DNA of 64,000 nucleotides from Pithys albifrons albifrons (taxonomy: Eukaryota > Chordata > Aves > Passeriformes > Thamnophilidae). The translations under genes and the position numbers were made by a program. The notes beneath the pieces are model-generated. The model did not search any database, was not told the DNA's origin, and saw only the letters and a list, made by a program, of their open reading frames with translations. The stretch's first letter is position 1. Every line of letters starts with the position of its first letter. This document shows, piece by piece, positions 45,421 to 57,800 of this stretch. The DNA lies in assembly GCF_047495875.1 (NCBI RefSeq), contig NC_092467.1, positions 29,853,066 to 29,917,065 of the forward strand, given 5' to 3'.

Positions 45421-48400
45421 GCTCCACACTGACACCCCACACAGCACTGCAAGGCCTCCCTGAGAGGCAACACACAAATGTAAATTCTGTAATTATTTGA
45501 AAGCAGAGTCTCTTCCAACCTGAGTGAGATCTGATAGCATCGCTGCCTTATAAATAATGTAATGTGCTGGCAGGGTTTGCTTCTCTGTACAAGGCACAGA
45601 AGGCCCAGCTGGAGCACAAACAAGCATACAAAGAAACCACAGTTGACAAAAAATGTACTGGGAGACCCAAAAAGATGTTCTCAGTATAGGTGGACAGCAG
45701 GACAACCAATGTCTGATGGGTGAGAACTGAGCCTGGTTGGGAGAGATGAGAAAGCAGAGCTGAGCCACGGTGGAGATGTGAGTGTTGCAAATACCCCAAA
45801 TATTTCAGTCAAATCTCTTTTATTTCAGTCAAATCTCTTTTGTAGTTCTACCTTCAAAGTCACAGATCATAAAATAATAACGTGCTGTTGTCAAGATCCT
45901 CAAAACAAACAATCAAGGGCAAAAAAAAGGTAACAAAAAATTCAGAGGTGTCTCACCAACACCCCCCAGCAGCAGCTCAGCCCTTGGCAGATGTGACACA
46001 GATATGTCGGGAGGTGACACTGCCTGGGGCAGAGCTCAGTGCTCCTTGGGCTTTCCCAACTGGTTTCAGGGCACCAGAATTGGCTTTTTCACTTGGGGGT
46101 TTGCAAAAGGACTCACAGAAAGCCCCTCTCCTTTTGCCAACCGCCTGTATTCTCTGAGATAAAAGGCTGAGGGGAAGGATCCAGTTTACTGTAAATAAAC
46201 CACAAACTACTGGACCATCTGGAGCTTTCCTGTGCTTTCTGCTGGCTCTGCAGTTTTAAGGAGACTTGTTTCCAAATGATGACACAGTTTGGGGATTTAA
46301 ACCATAATCTTTCAGACACATATTTAAAAGGTATTAGCTAATTATTGAAGCTGTAACTGCTGCAAAACCAGCAAATAAACCGAAATTCTTTGAACTGGTG
46401 GTTTTGAAGTCAGTGTTTGAAGTGAGTTATAGGTGAAACCATTTGATTGACTTCTGTGGAGATGGACTGTAAAATGAAAAGGGGAAAAGGTGTCTGGTCT
46501 TTGCGCAGGATAAAAATGGATGGAGAGCCAGTCCAGGGGAGTCCAGCCGTGTCCCACCCGCCCTGCCAGGAGCTGCTCTGCAGCTCAGAAACCACTTACA
46601 ACACATTCCAACTTTTCCACAAACTGCCTGAATAGGAACACATTTTTCCCAGAGAAACTATGACTTATCACAAATTTAATGCTTATGTACTACAAAAATT
46701 CTTGCCTTCCTTCTGCGCCCGCAGCTTTATTCGCTTTGGTTTATCTGCTGTGGCACCCTCAGCTGTGCCTGCTCCTTTCTGCACTGCCAGAGCCATTTCC
46801 CCCTGGTACATTTCCCTAACACTCATTTTACAAAAGAGAATTTGAAGCTGAGTATTATTAATTTAAACTTCAACACAGGAGACCCAAATCAGCACCAAAT
46901 CAGTTCCATCCCAGCATATCCCTGAGCACACCTTGCTCAGCACGAGCCCTGCATGAGGCACCACGAGGCACTGCATTTATCCCTGTTTTGCCTCATTCCT
47001 GTAAATAAAGTGGGTGATTCATTTTCCCCGTGTCCAGCACCCACATCTGGACCAGACAGCCCTGGGCAGGCCTCTCATGGTGATGTTTTTAGTGATCACT
47101 GGGGTTCAGGGAGCCCTAAGTGAGGCAGGGTAAGAAATCCACCTTCCAGAAGATGTTGGGATTGACAGGGGATAAAATCCTGATAAGAGACCATTTGTTA
47201 CGATTAATGTTTAATTAAGAGCAGATGTTATTAGTTTTGCATCAGAAAACCAACATGTTTTCTATGCACGGATGGAAATACTGAGTTTGGTGATAAATAA
47301 ATGACTGCAGCAGAGAGTTTCTAACAGGGAGTGCAGTGCTGGCAATCACACTGTTCCTAAGGCATGAAGAAAACAACACGGGTCTGACTTTCCTTCCTTC
47401 CTTGTCATCATGCTGGGATAGATAGAGAGTCTGGTGGATCTGGTTTAGGGTTTTTATATAAATCTGTAACCAATTATACATTGAAAAATACAACACTCCC
47501 CCCTTTTTCTTTCCTAGAAAGTCATCAGACTTTGCAGCATTTACCTGGGTCTCTGGGCTGCTCATAAATATAAAAAATTCTAGCCCAAATCTTCACTTTT
47601 TTATTATTTTAAGTAACATCAACCTGCTCCATCTAAGTCCTTATTTCCAGCATTCCATTTCTTTTGGTCAAACAGACACTGGGATGAACTTTGTATCTAA
47701 GCCATGTACTTCAGAAAGAGGATATCACACACTCAGCAAACCCATCATGTGCCTATTGTGCTCTGGAAGAGGGTTAGAACTGGGTAAAGCTCTTGTCAGA
47801 GGGATGAAAATATTCCTGAATGCATATAAAGGACTTCCAGAAAGCCATAAATACAGGAATATTGTGGGCCACTACAACAAAATGACATGGCTGGAAAATG
47901 ATCTCAAGAAACAATTTTCATGCCAGTGTCAGTCTTATTAATGACGAAGAGTTTGCCATTAAAGGGAACGAAGGGATGGGAATGTGTTGGCATTACATTT
48001 TAGTAACCAGGGACCCACTGGAACTGGAACTTCAAAATAGGATTTCTTAAAAGCTTTTTCTTCCCTAAATTCCCTTTGCAGAAGCCTGCTTATTCTTTCA
48101 TAATCACTTCAAAGCAATCCCCAGCCTTGCAATAAAGTAAATTCAAAGCAATTAGAGAGTAGATCTACACAGCAAGACCAAACGGTGCTTATAGAGGGTT
48201 TCTGTAAAGTGGTTCTGCATACATTTTCCTTGGAATGACATTATTTGTATAAAGAAGTAGGGGGATATTTTATGAAGGAAAGAAAACACGCAATAAATTT
48301 ATGATGGCAAATAGAAAGGCTGCATCTCTGGAGTGTGATATTACAGTGCAGTTTGCAAGCACAACCAGCAACATCCCAGGGCCCTGCCAGGCTCAGGCAT

Positions 48401-48589
48401 TGCAGTGAACAATCACAGGGAGGGAGAACAGCAAAGAGAGGCGTCTCCAAAGAGTGCCACAATGAAAGGCACCACGTCCTGCAATAACAGGCTACATATG
48501 TTCAGGAATAAACAGCCCAAGCTTGCATTTTGCTGCCCCAGCCCCCAGGGGCTCTGCTTTGCTGCTCTGCCAACAAAGGCAACGCTGTC
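45421..48589. other. Unique DNA, no gene seen
   Basis: Contains a 21-bp direct duplication (TATTTCAGTCAAATCTCTTT plus T) at about 45800-45841. The rest is unique AT-rich sequence without recognised exon, RNA or transposon. Confidence 0.5.
45800..45841. repeat. 21-bp tandem duplication
   Basis: Two adjacent perfect copies of a 21-base unit containing TTTCAGTCAAATCTC. Confidence 0.85.
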
Positions 48590-49020
48590 AAATGCAAAGC
48601 TGCCTTAAGAGGGGCCGAGCGTGCCGGGCTGAGATGTGGGTACTGCATTCCCATGCAAATAAATGTAACAATTAAGAATATCATTTTGGAAGATGTCAGT
48701 GGCGTAATTACTCATATGGCTTCCAGCCAATTAAGCAGTAGGTGAATTAGCCTGTTTAATTGGGTTTGGAATCTCAGCACAAGGTGTTTTATGCTTTGTA
48801 TTCTGTCAACATTTTGCCGAACTCGACGTTAATAATTCTGATTGCTCTCGAAATAACGTCTGGGTGAGTTCGGTCTGGAGTACAAGAATCACTGCTTGAA
48901 AGGTCGCACACACCTGTGATCCCAGTTGTGCAAGCAGATTGACTCCAACAAAAGCTCCATTCAAGGGAGATGGAAGCCTTGATTGCCTCTAAGTCCTTTA
49001 AACACTCTGAATGGCCAAGA
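48590..49020. promoter_or_regulatory. Candidate conserved developmental enhancer
   Basis: Unique sequence with retained CpGs (GGCGTAATTA, GAACTCGACGTTAAT, CTCGAAATAACGTC). It has a perfect POU octamer ATGCAAAT (48653-48660) and several homeodomain cores: TAATTA at 48705-48710, CAATTAAG at 48728-48735 and TTTAATTG at 48755-48762. Composition and site density resemble vertebrate conserved non-coding elements. No alignment was available, so function is inferred. Confidence 0.35.
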
Positions 49021-50106
49021 AGATGAAACAAGGAAGCGCTTTAGGACTCTGAAGTTCAAAGTCTTGGAACAGAAATGGCAGTAATAAAAGAACAACACAA
49101 AGTGATTATTGCCAGTATAAAAAGACAAGCCTATAACATCAACTGAAGAGGAAAAGGCAAAAAAGAAAAGTGTCACATCTCTTGCTTGGAGACTGCTGTG
49201 ATTCAGCCAATCTCCCAATTAGCAGATGATCACAACAGTGGAAGGAAGATGTGCAAACACTCCTGGGTTAGGGAAGTACCTCACAGCTACCCTAAGGAAG
49301 CACAAAATAGACACACCAGCAGCAGGACTAAGATGACACTGTTAATGGCAATAACAGCACACAAATGAACCCTCCTCGACAGGAAAAGATTACCTGGAGA
49401 ACTAAAAAAAACCATTTAAAAAGGGGCCGTGAGAGCCAAACTAACACAGCAGCCAATGTCTATTAACCACAAGAAATGAGAGAGCGTCCAAGGCCCACAT
49501 GAAATGCTCTTTTCATGCCAGGAGCTGGTTCTTTGCATTTTACTTTCACACTGTGATTCCCTAAAACTAAGAGGGTCCTTGGGTGTGCTTGGCATCTCTG
49601 ATTGAAATTCAGTCACTGTTTGCTCGGCCTTGATTGAGTCGCTTCATCTGCAGACTTCATTGTTCTGAATTCCAGGAATAAGTACCAGGCTCTGAGCTGG
49701 GAAACCTCTGTGTGAGAGATCAGCTGAAACAAAGCAGTGGCAGGGAGGAGCAATACTGAATGTCGTGATGTTCCTGGGTGCAGCAGGACTGGAATCCCAG
49801 GGATGGTTCCAGGGGAATTACAGTCCTGCAGCTGGATCACTCTGTGCATTTTCTACTTGTCAGGATTCCCTGTACTTCCCACCATCAGAGGAGATAAATC
49901 AGATGCACAGATCCTTTCAGTTCATGGATAATACTCTGCACAAAGAGACACCCCTGAGGAACAGAAGGGAAGGCAGAGGTTGGCCTGTGCTGCCCAGCAC
50001 TTCACAGCCTGCAGGAGCTACACCTGCAAATGCAAGTCTGATATCTGGATTGCAGCCTTGGGCTCCTCTACTTCTGTATTCAGCACCTTAATGGAACAAG
50101 TTGTTA
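49021..50106. other. Unique DNA, no gene seen
   Basis: No recognised feature. Frames up to 108 codons are unremarkable. Confidence 0.5.
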
Positions 50107-50229
50107 CATGCCTCAGCGCCTCACTCTTCCCATTTCAAGTCTCAGAATAAATCAGTGATTCATATTTCAAAAGCATTTTGAGATCTTTGCATGTAGCCTG
50201 CTCCGTAGCATTATTGTTATTTATAATTA
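50107..50229 (+). mobile_element. Ancient L2/MIR-type LINE 3' tail
   Basis: Follows the conserved L2/MIR tail: CATGCCTCAGCGCCTCAC, TTCCCATTTCAAGTCTCAG, then AAAAGCATTTTGAGATC, TTTGCATG, and an AT-rich end GCATTATTGTTATTTATAAT. The block AAAGCATTTTGAGATCTTTG is close to the usual AAAGCGCTTTGAGATCCTTG. The AT-rich end matches the expected repeated ATT tail. Confidence 0.65.
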
Positions 50230-52473
50230 ACAGCAGGGTTACTCCACTATTAATAACACTTAGCAGCAGTGCTTTTCATCTTCAAACCACTTTCTGAGCA
50301 CTAATTAACTTCAGACTCCTGTTATTCAGAACATCTTACTTGTTCTGCTTCCCTCACTTTGCTGCGTTACAGGGGTAAGAGGGAAAACCACAAGAGTTTC
50401 AAGTAACTTGATGCTTTATATTTAACTTTAAAGGGTCACTTTGTGACTTCCACAGCAAAATTTGTTCCATGTTGACAAATTCTCTCCAAGGCGTATTTGT
50501 AAGACACCAGGGTGGATCCACACTGCCCCTTTTAATGGGCACTGTGCAGACTAAGTGGGGTGAAAACAGCTTGTCCATGAGATTGAGCACTGCCCCTTTT
50601 TCCTTGCTGTGGTACGGAATGACCAGAGACTGCTGAGGGGTGTTGGGAACCCTCAAAACATCTCAGCACTCAGTGCAGTGGGAACACAGAGAAAAAAAAT
50701 GCATTTTCTTCAATCTGCACTTTATCTCATCCCAAATTTCATTCCAGCAGCACCATCTCAGGGCAGCTGGTCTCATTTTTTTCTTCACTGGCCATTTCTC
50801 AGGTACAAAATGTGGCACATAGTCCATTTTCAGCGAAGGATTTCTTACTCAGTGATGTGTTTTATATCTTGGCATCTGCAAGATAAGGCAACACACGACA
50901 TCCCTTGCCTTCTTCACAACAAGCTGGTCAGCAGTGAGCCACAGGAAGGGGTTTAGCTCCTCTCCTGCCAGGGGGGGGTCAGCCCATGCCACCCAATGCC
51001 CTGCCCTGGCTGTAACCACCACTGCATCAGAGTGGTTTGTGCCCCTCAGCATTCCAGGGGGACTCCAGCAGCAGGGTGTGCTTGTGAGGAATTGTCTTCC
51101 TGCTTGGTCATGAACGTAAAGGTGTTCAAGTTGATGCATTATTTTGTTGACTGTGTTTTCCTGAGGTTCACAGTCTTTAAATTAATACTTTTAATTGTAT
51201 TTAATGTACTCAGCCTCTTGTGTGTTTTAATAGCAGTCTGTTCTTCTAACATGAAGCAGCTGCCATTAATGGAAGATGGTTTAGATGTTCCAGGGGACTT
51301 ATAGACACATGGGGTTGCAACAGCTTGACTTATCCAGGGCTCTTCCTCACTTCCCACCATCAATAACACACCCTTGCAGTGAAGGAGATCAGGCACAGTG
51401 GGGTCCCTTTGGGGAGCTGCTCTATCTGGGACCATTACATTGGCTCCCAGTGTCCTCGGAGCAAAGGTTGCTTAACTTTGGAAGAGAAACTGAGAAGAAA
51501 GGAGCTGTGGGGGGAAATGAATATATAGAAATGCAGCGGAAGGGAAAAAAACAACCAGCTGTTCTCTGCTGTTCTGTGTCTCCTTAAGAAAAAGAGCCTG
51601 TTAGAACTCTGGCTGCACAGGCAGCCCAGGAATCTTGCAGCTCCAAAGAACTGAACAACATCAAAGAAAGGTGGATCCTTACCAAAACACTTCATCTGGC
51701 TGTCCTTTGGCTCATGCACTGTGGGGTTTGGACCAGTTATTTATTGAAGGGTTCCTGTTTCATTTTCTTGCCAAACTGATCAGCAGCAAACATAAATCAA
51801 CACAAAACCCTATTTATTAGCTCCAACTTTGCACACTGTACTCCACCAAGAGCCAGGGAGAAGCAAAGGGCTCAGCCACCAGGAGCACTGAGAACCTGCC
51901 CTGCAGGTGTCCTGTGTGCCCTGGTGTGCACACGGGGCCTCCCTGTGCAGCTTCAGCACCAGGTGGGGATCTGCATTAGCAACTCTGCATGTGAGTGCAA
52001 AGGGAGTGCATTAGCCCACAGTGAAGTATGGCTGCAGTTCATGGAATTTTATCTCATCCATCATATTAAAAGCACAGTTATTTATTCCAGGGCTTCCATT
52101 TTTTTTAATGTAAAATCTATAACAGCAAAAACCCCCAATCAGTGAAACCATCCACACTTTTACATGATCATAAGAGGGCATTACAAGGGGTAGAGCAGTT
52201 ATGCCTTCTTGGCATATATTTGGCCCTGGAGATAAGGATAACATAAATTCTTCATTGTGCTCTAATTTAACACCCAAAGATTAGCATATTCCACCCCTTT
52301 TATAAATTACAGAGTTCCCAGCACACTCTGCATTTAAAATCAGAAAGTGGAATGTATAAATTGTTGATTGTAAACTAGAAAATGCTGTTTGCAAACTGAC
52401 AGAAGTATCTCACCCAGATTTGGGTGTATCTCACCCTGTGGATTGATGTGCCATGGGATGAATGTCCATTTGG
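50230..52473. other. Unique DNA, no gene seen
   Basis: Unique sequence. A G-run at about 50971-50977 and C-poor AT stretches are the only compositional features. No recognised exon or transposon. Confidence 0.5.
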
Positions 52474-52529
52474 GACCAGACAACCTGCTGTGGTCCCTTC
52501 CAATCCCACCCACTGCACGATTCTGTGAA
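52474..52529 (+). mobile_element. CR1 LINE 3'-terminal remnant
   Basis: The last 55 bases of a sense CR1: GACAACCTGCTGTGGTCCC, TTCCAATCCCACCCACTGC and ACGATTCTGTGA. Blocks further upstream are not recognisable. Confidence 0.75.
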
Positions 52530-54750
52530 ACAGCTCACGTAACCACTGCTGGAGTAGCAGCCAAGCAGCCCAGACTCCTGCACCATGTAATTCAATTGAT
52601 TGCCCTGAGAAACAATAATATAGTTATAATACTTCTACTGGCTTGATCCCCAGGGGAGCAAATTTACTCCCGTCTCCCTAACTGGTTGATAACATATTTA
52701 AATGCCAGTCAGTCACTAATCCATTGCTGCTCCATCCTCTGAGAGCTGCTTTATTGAACACTGTAATTGCCTGGATGTTGTTTTTCATTTCTGTAGCTGT
52801 TGCTGTTAATTAAATATTTCATAGAAAGCTCTCTCTGACATTTCTTACTGCATTCTTGAATATCTGATAAGATATACAGGCTGAATATCTGTACCTGCTG
52901 CTCTCTGCTGATACTCTTGTCCTAGATTCAAACCCCCAAAACACTGAAGAAATGACACACTTTTAGTGAAATTAGGACTCACACTGTTGCAGGGCTGAGG
53001 GGAGCAGGATGAAGCAGAGGCAGATGCCGTGTCTGCTGGATCACAGATGTCAGCTAAGGCAGGATGTACATCTGGACTGCAAGACTTCCCCTCCTCTGCC
53101 TGCACACAGGCAGTGGATGTGGGCACTGCACCAGTGGCAGGATTGATGTCCTGCAGCAAATCTCAGCAGCAAATCTCAGTGTGGGCATGCTTGAAGCACA
53201 GAATCTTGCAAGCAGGTAGGGTTCATGCCAGGATAGAAGAGAAAGGCAGCAAGAGCAGCATTCTGGCAGCTCCTGGGGATGGCAGGTAGGTTCCCTCCTA
53301 ACCCTGCCTTTAAGAGAAAGGATAGAGCCAGCTGTGGACATGCAGTGCCCCGTGGCACAGGAGTACCACCAGGTTAGGGCTGAGTTGGGCACCTCAAAAC
53401 TTGCAGAACTTCTCGAACACTTGGGACACAATGCAGTGTCTTCACACTGTACTCTAATGACTACTGCCTCCCAAATTAGCAGGACTGTTAATGAGAAGAA
53501 GCTCTGAATTAACTTGTCCAGTGGGGTCTGAGAAGTGAGTCTGGGGCAGTAACAAAGTGTAGTGGCTTTGCATGGCAAGGGTTTGGCAGCAAGGGGGGAA
53601 CAGGAGTGGGTGCTGTGAGAAGCTGCCAGAGGTTTCCCTCATGTCTGATGGAGCCAACACCAGCAGCTCCTGCCATGGCTGAGCCCACAGGGATGGTGGT
53701 GGGGCCTCTGGGACAAGGAGGAGAGAAAGTTACTGTGCAGGAGCAACTGCAGGACCCTAAGGGGGAGCAGAGGAAGAGTGTGAGGAGCCTTCCCCCAGGG
53801 AGGAAGGACAGACTCCATGCCATGGAACCACAGGCATGTGCATCCACAGGCAGGGTGTGCACACACATACACCTGCTCTCTTAAATATCTAGTTAAGCCT
53901 TTAACTAACACCATTTTAAACTGCAATTCAGATGTTCTAAATGTTTAAATAATCAGGATGAAATCCTGGCACTAGTGAAGTATTTGACAAAGCTTCCATT
54001 AAGTTCAGGAAAATGCAACATTTCACTGGCTTTTCTGTTCTTAATTGCTTTAATGCCACCAGTATGATTAGTGATCCATCACATTTAAAACTAAGACACT
54101 GCATGGACAATCTAAGGAGCAGTCCCCCAGGAGCTGTTTTATTCCCAGGAAATGGAAAAAACTGATGTATGTCAGAATTCCCAGAGTTAAGGGTGCTGGG
54201 ATGCAACAGCTCCATGCAGCCAATACAGGAGATGGTATGTTGTAGAAAACTCATGCAAGGAAGTTTTTTCTGGAATATTATTTTGGAAAACCCTGGATTT
54301 AAGTCCTTCCTTTACACCACATGCTTTCTGCTATGTAATTCTGCAGTGGGGCTGGAGATACCTGCAAATGAAATCAGCCCTATGGAATAAAGCTGCATTG
54401 CATGGCCTGAAGAGCTGTTTTACCTGCCCTGAGCAGACAGGTGCTCACCTCCCCCTTGGAGAGACCACAGCACAAACGTTCAGTTGATTCTCTTAAGGTC
54501 TTCCTTAATTTGTAAGGAAAAACCCACTCCTGAAAATACACAGGGGAAATCCCCACGGGAAACAGCTTGTTTCCCTAAGAGGATCCATGGGGACAGAGCA
54601 ACAATTAGAGCTCTGGCTCCCTTCCACACATGGGAAATGAGCAGAGGAAGGGAGTGTGGCAGGGAACACTTTCTGTGCTCCCTGTGAGCTTTGTCTCGAC
54701 TCAGGAGTGCCTTCAGGAGGGAGTGCTACTGTGGGTGAGGAGAGGGGGAC
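52530..54750. other. Unique DNA, no gene seen
   Basis: GC-richer at 52990-53880, with overlapping frames on both strands of up to 174 codons and no recognised domain. A short CAGCAAATCT duplication lies near 53155. AT-rich elsewhere. Confidence 0.5.
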
Positions 54751-54896
54751 AGGAATTAGCTCAGCTGGTTAAAACCTCGTTGTAATAACGCCAAGGTCGT
54801 GGGTTCAATTCCCTGTATGGGCCCTTGACTCCAGATTTGGATTCGATGATCCTTGTGGGTCCCTTCCAACTCAGAATAGTCTGTGATAGTCTGTGA
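54751..54896 (+). mobile_element. tRNA-Ile-derived SINE (TguSINE1-like), copy 1
   Basis: The head is clearly a tRNA-Ile gene copy. TTAGCTCAGCTGG (A box, with TAGCTCAGCTGG at 54757-54768) is followed by GTAATAACGCCAAGGTCGTG and the B box GGTTCAATTCC at 54802-54812. The body runs through GATTCGATGATCCTTGTGGG to GTCCCTTCCAACTCAGAATA, which is the CR1 3' end. This implies mobilisation by CR1 enzymes. The tail is a doubled ATAGTCTGTG. Both Pol III boxes look intact. The family name is from memory of the zebra finch element. A real tRNA is excluded by the anticodon-stem changes and the fused tail. Confidence 0.88.
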
Positions 54897-57800
54897 AAGG
54901 GAAGGCAGAGCACAAGCTGCTGGTCCCACCTTGGCACACAGCACATCCCTGCAGCTCCCCAGGGACACGAGCCAAGCACCACCACTCACTCCATGGCCTG
55001 GGTTTGGTTTACTTGTCAGTGTAGGTCTGCAGGCAGCTCCTGCTGGCAGCCCCTGCTTTCTGCCTAGTTAAGGGAGAATTCAGCAGTGAATTCTTTTGAA
55101 AAAGAAATGTTTTCCTTCCCTGCACTGCGGGTGACAACCCCAGGTGTCTCCCAGCGCTGGCAAGGAGAGGACTTGGAGACTTTTCAACAGCCAGAAATCC
55201 TTCTGGAGAGACCCCTTTGAGTTTTCCTCTCTGAGTTTAACCTGCCATGTTCCTAATATGATTAAGACTCTGAGTTCCCTGCCAGAGTGACAGCATGAGA
55301 CAAGTGGGACTTGGCACTGCTGCTGGAGGATGCAGGGGGGCGAAATCAGGGAGCGTTCGACCACAGTATCAGGGTCCTTTGCATCCAAAGGAGCAGCATT
55401 TCCATTTCCCAGTGACCACTGCACGAGCATCTGACAGCTACAAACTGCCAGATAACAACAGATTTGTTACAGACCTCTGGGCCAAGAATTAAGGGGAGAT
55501 ATATTCAGTTCTTTCTATTTAAAAAGTAAGTGAACACACAGGCAAGCAAGCAGAAAATTCAGTGGAAAGAACACATGCACTCATGTATCAAGAGAGAAGG
55601 TATTTGCAAGCTCACCAGAGCAATACAGGAAGATTCCTAAGCTACAGATTTCTTTTTGTAAAATAAAAAAACTTAAGGCAAATAATTTCACCATATTTTG
55701 AGGCTGGCAAGTATTCATATGGCTCATGAAAGCTTTCTGGGCTGGATCTGCAAGCCTAAATTACATGGTGATTTTAAAGCCAGATTAATTATTGCAAGCA
55801 ATCATCCTCCCCACCCCCAAAATCTGTAATGCAACCAGAGATGAACCAGAATATTCACAAATTTGTATTAAACATATGAAACTGTTTCAACCCACCAAAC
55901 AGCTCAGGATACAAAAAAGCAAAAGTTCTTAGTTTAATATTGCAGCTTGTTCAACATGGATTTCCAAGGCTCCTTGAAGTAAACACCAAAACTTCCTGCA
56001 GCATTTCCATTTTGGTAAGCAATGAGAAAGTGTTTCCTTTAGGATTAAATAAACAGCAGAATAAAACTTCTGAAGCCCTAGGTTGGGGTGCTGACCCTGG
56101 AGGAGCACATTTGTCACCCACCAGGTTAAAAGTGGTTTCTTTCCCGATTCTTCCAACAGCTGGAACACTTCAGGAAGGTGACAGTGAGACAGAGCCCTCC
56201 ATCTCTCCCTCCCCTGTCCTTGTCCCACCTGCACAGAGGTCCCCAAAAGCCACCCAGTGGCACGTGTTCACACATTAACCTCAGTGGCTCAAGTGGCCAG
56301 TTCTCCACGAATACTCAAATCTGGTAATTATCGTCATAACCACTCTGTATTGTCCTTGATTTGTGTTTTAATCTCCGTAATTAAAGTGTCTAGTGCCACA
56401 GCAACAGACGCTACAGAAGCACGTCTGCTGTATAATCATAATATTAATTAAAACCATGAAGTAGCTACACAATAAGCAAATGACTAGATGGTATGGGAGA
56501 CTTTAAAAAGTCATTTAGAAAGCCTTTCGCTCTGGTGTGTCTCAGACAAGGAGCTGGTGTTTTTTGGGTACCAGCTGCGATGCCCTGAGTTTGGAGGGGC
56601 TCCTTCCAGCTCCCCAGGATCTGTGTCTGCATCCCCAAATAATCAGCAGACTGGCCCCTTGTGGACACTTTCAGCAAAGGAACTAAACCCCAAACAATAC
56701 CAAAAATTAATAAATCCTCTCCCCCTGAGCTGTGTAGAGATTAAGGCGTTTCTGTGGCTCGTGCTAAATGTTATCTGCCAAGCAGAGGGCGATGCCAGCA
56801 GGGACACAGCACCTTCCTCCAAGATCCCACAGAGCTGCATTAGCCTCATTATTTCCCAAGCAAAAAAGGAGCATATTCCCCTAACTCCAAGATGCTTTGC
56901 TCACTCCAGCTCTCTACAATGCAGCAGCATCCCCTGTTTCTCTGAGGACCTGCAGGTCTGTAGCTCCTGGCACCCTGAAGGGTGGAGGGGGCTCTCTGTC
57001 CTCCCAGAGCTGCCAACATGAGGGGTGAATATCAGGGGGTGTGCACACAAAATTGGGCTGCAGTTCCAAACATGTCTCTTCCCTCACGTATTTGGGGGCA
57101 TGAAATAACCCAAAGCCATTAAAAAACAAATCCTGGATGAGATCCCCTCCAAAAGGAACACTGAGAACACACTGTGGGAGCAGGTAGGCAGGTGAGGAGG
57201 GGCAGGTTCAATAAATACCCTTTACAGGAGAGAAACCAGCTGTGAACTTCACCAGATGTGCTGATGGCACACGAGGATAGGGACAGTCACTGCAGGGACA
57301 AGCAGCAAGGGGACTCCAAAGGGACACCACACTCCCTGTGCAATGGCAAGGAGAAGGGAACAGAGAGGGATAACCTGCTGGAGAGGCCTGGGGCTGGGGA
57401 GGGGAGGTGCTTTGGGTTTGTTTCAAGCAGTAAAAAGAAGGTAGTGGCAGGAAAACATCTGTACAAAAGCAGGGGGAAGCTGGGGCAGGGCATTAAACAC
57501 GGGAGCAAAGGTCAACCATGGCTTTGGACCAGATTCTGGAGAGGACCTCCAAACCCCTCTCATGGATGATGGGAATGGGAATCAGATGTAGAGGAGGGAA
57601 AGGAAGATAAAACCGTCTTACTCACTGATACATTCTGCATTTGGTGGGATAAGGCACAACCTGAAATAAGTTTGTAAGAAAAAGGGACTTCTCTCTTAAA
57701 CTGGTTTTTCAGCTTTGAGACCTCAGTGGTATCAGACCCACCAGGAGCCCTCCTGCTTGCAGGGCAGAAGGGCCTGTGAATAACTCACTTTTCACCATCT

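Noticed and set aside
44027..45432. Long open frames (up to 403 codons) with Pro/Asn/Gln/Thr repeats, and antisense Trp/Gly/Val frames
   Set aside because: The 20-bp repeat has no stop codon in any phase on either strand, so every frame is open. No domain, start context or splice evidence exists outside the array.
54751..54896. Functional tRNA-Ile gene
   Set aside because: The anticodon-arm region is altered and a CR1-like body and tail are fused to it, as in a SINE. The second copy at 59958 has the same structure.
56380..56452. Possible L2-type tail (GACGCTACAGAAGCACG followed by AT-rich end)
   Set aside because: Similarity to the consensus is too short and lacks the AAAGCGCTTTGAGAT core.
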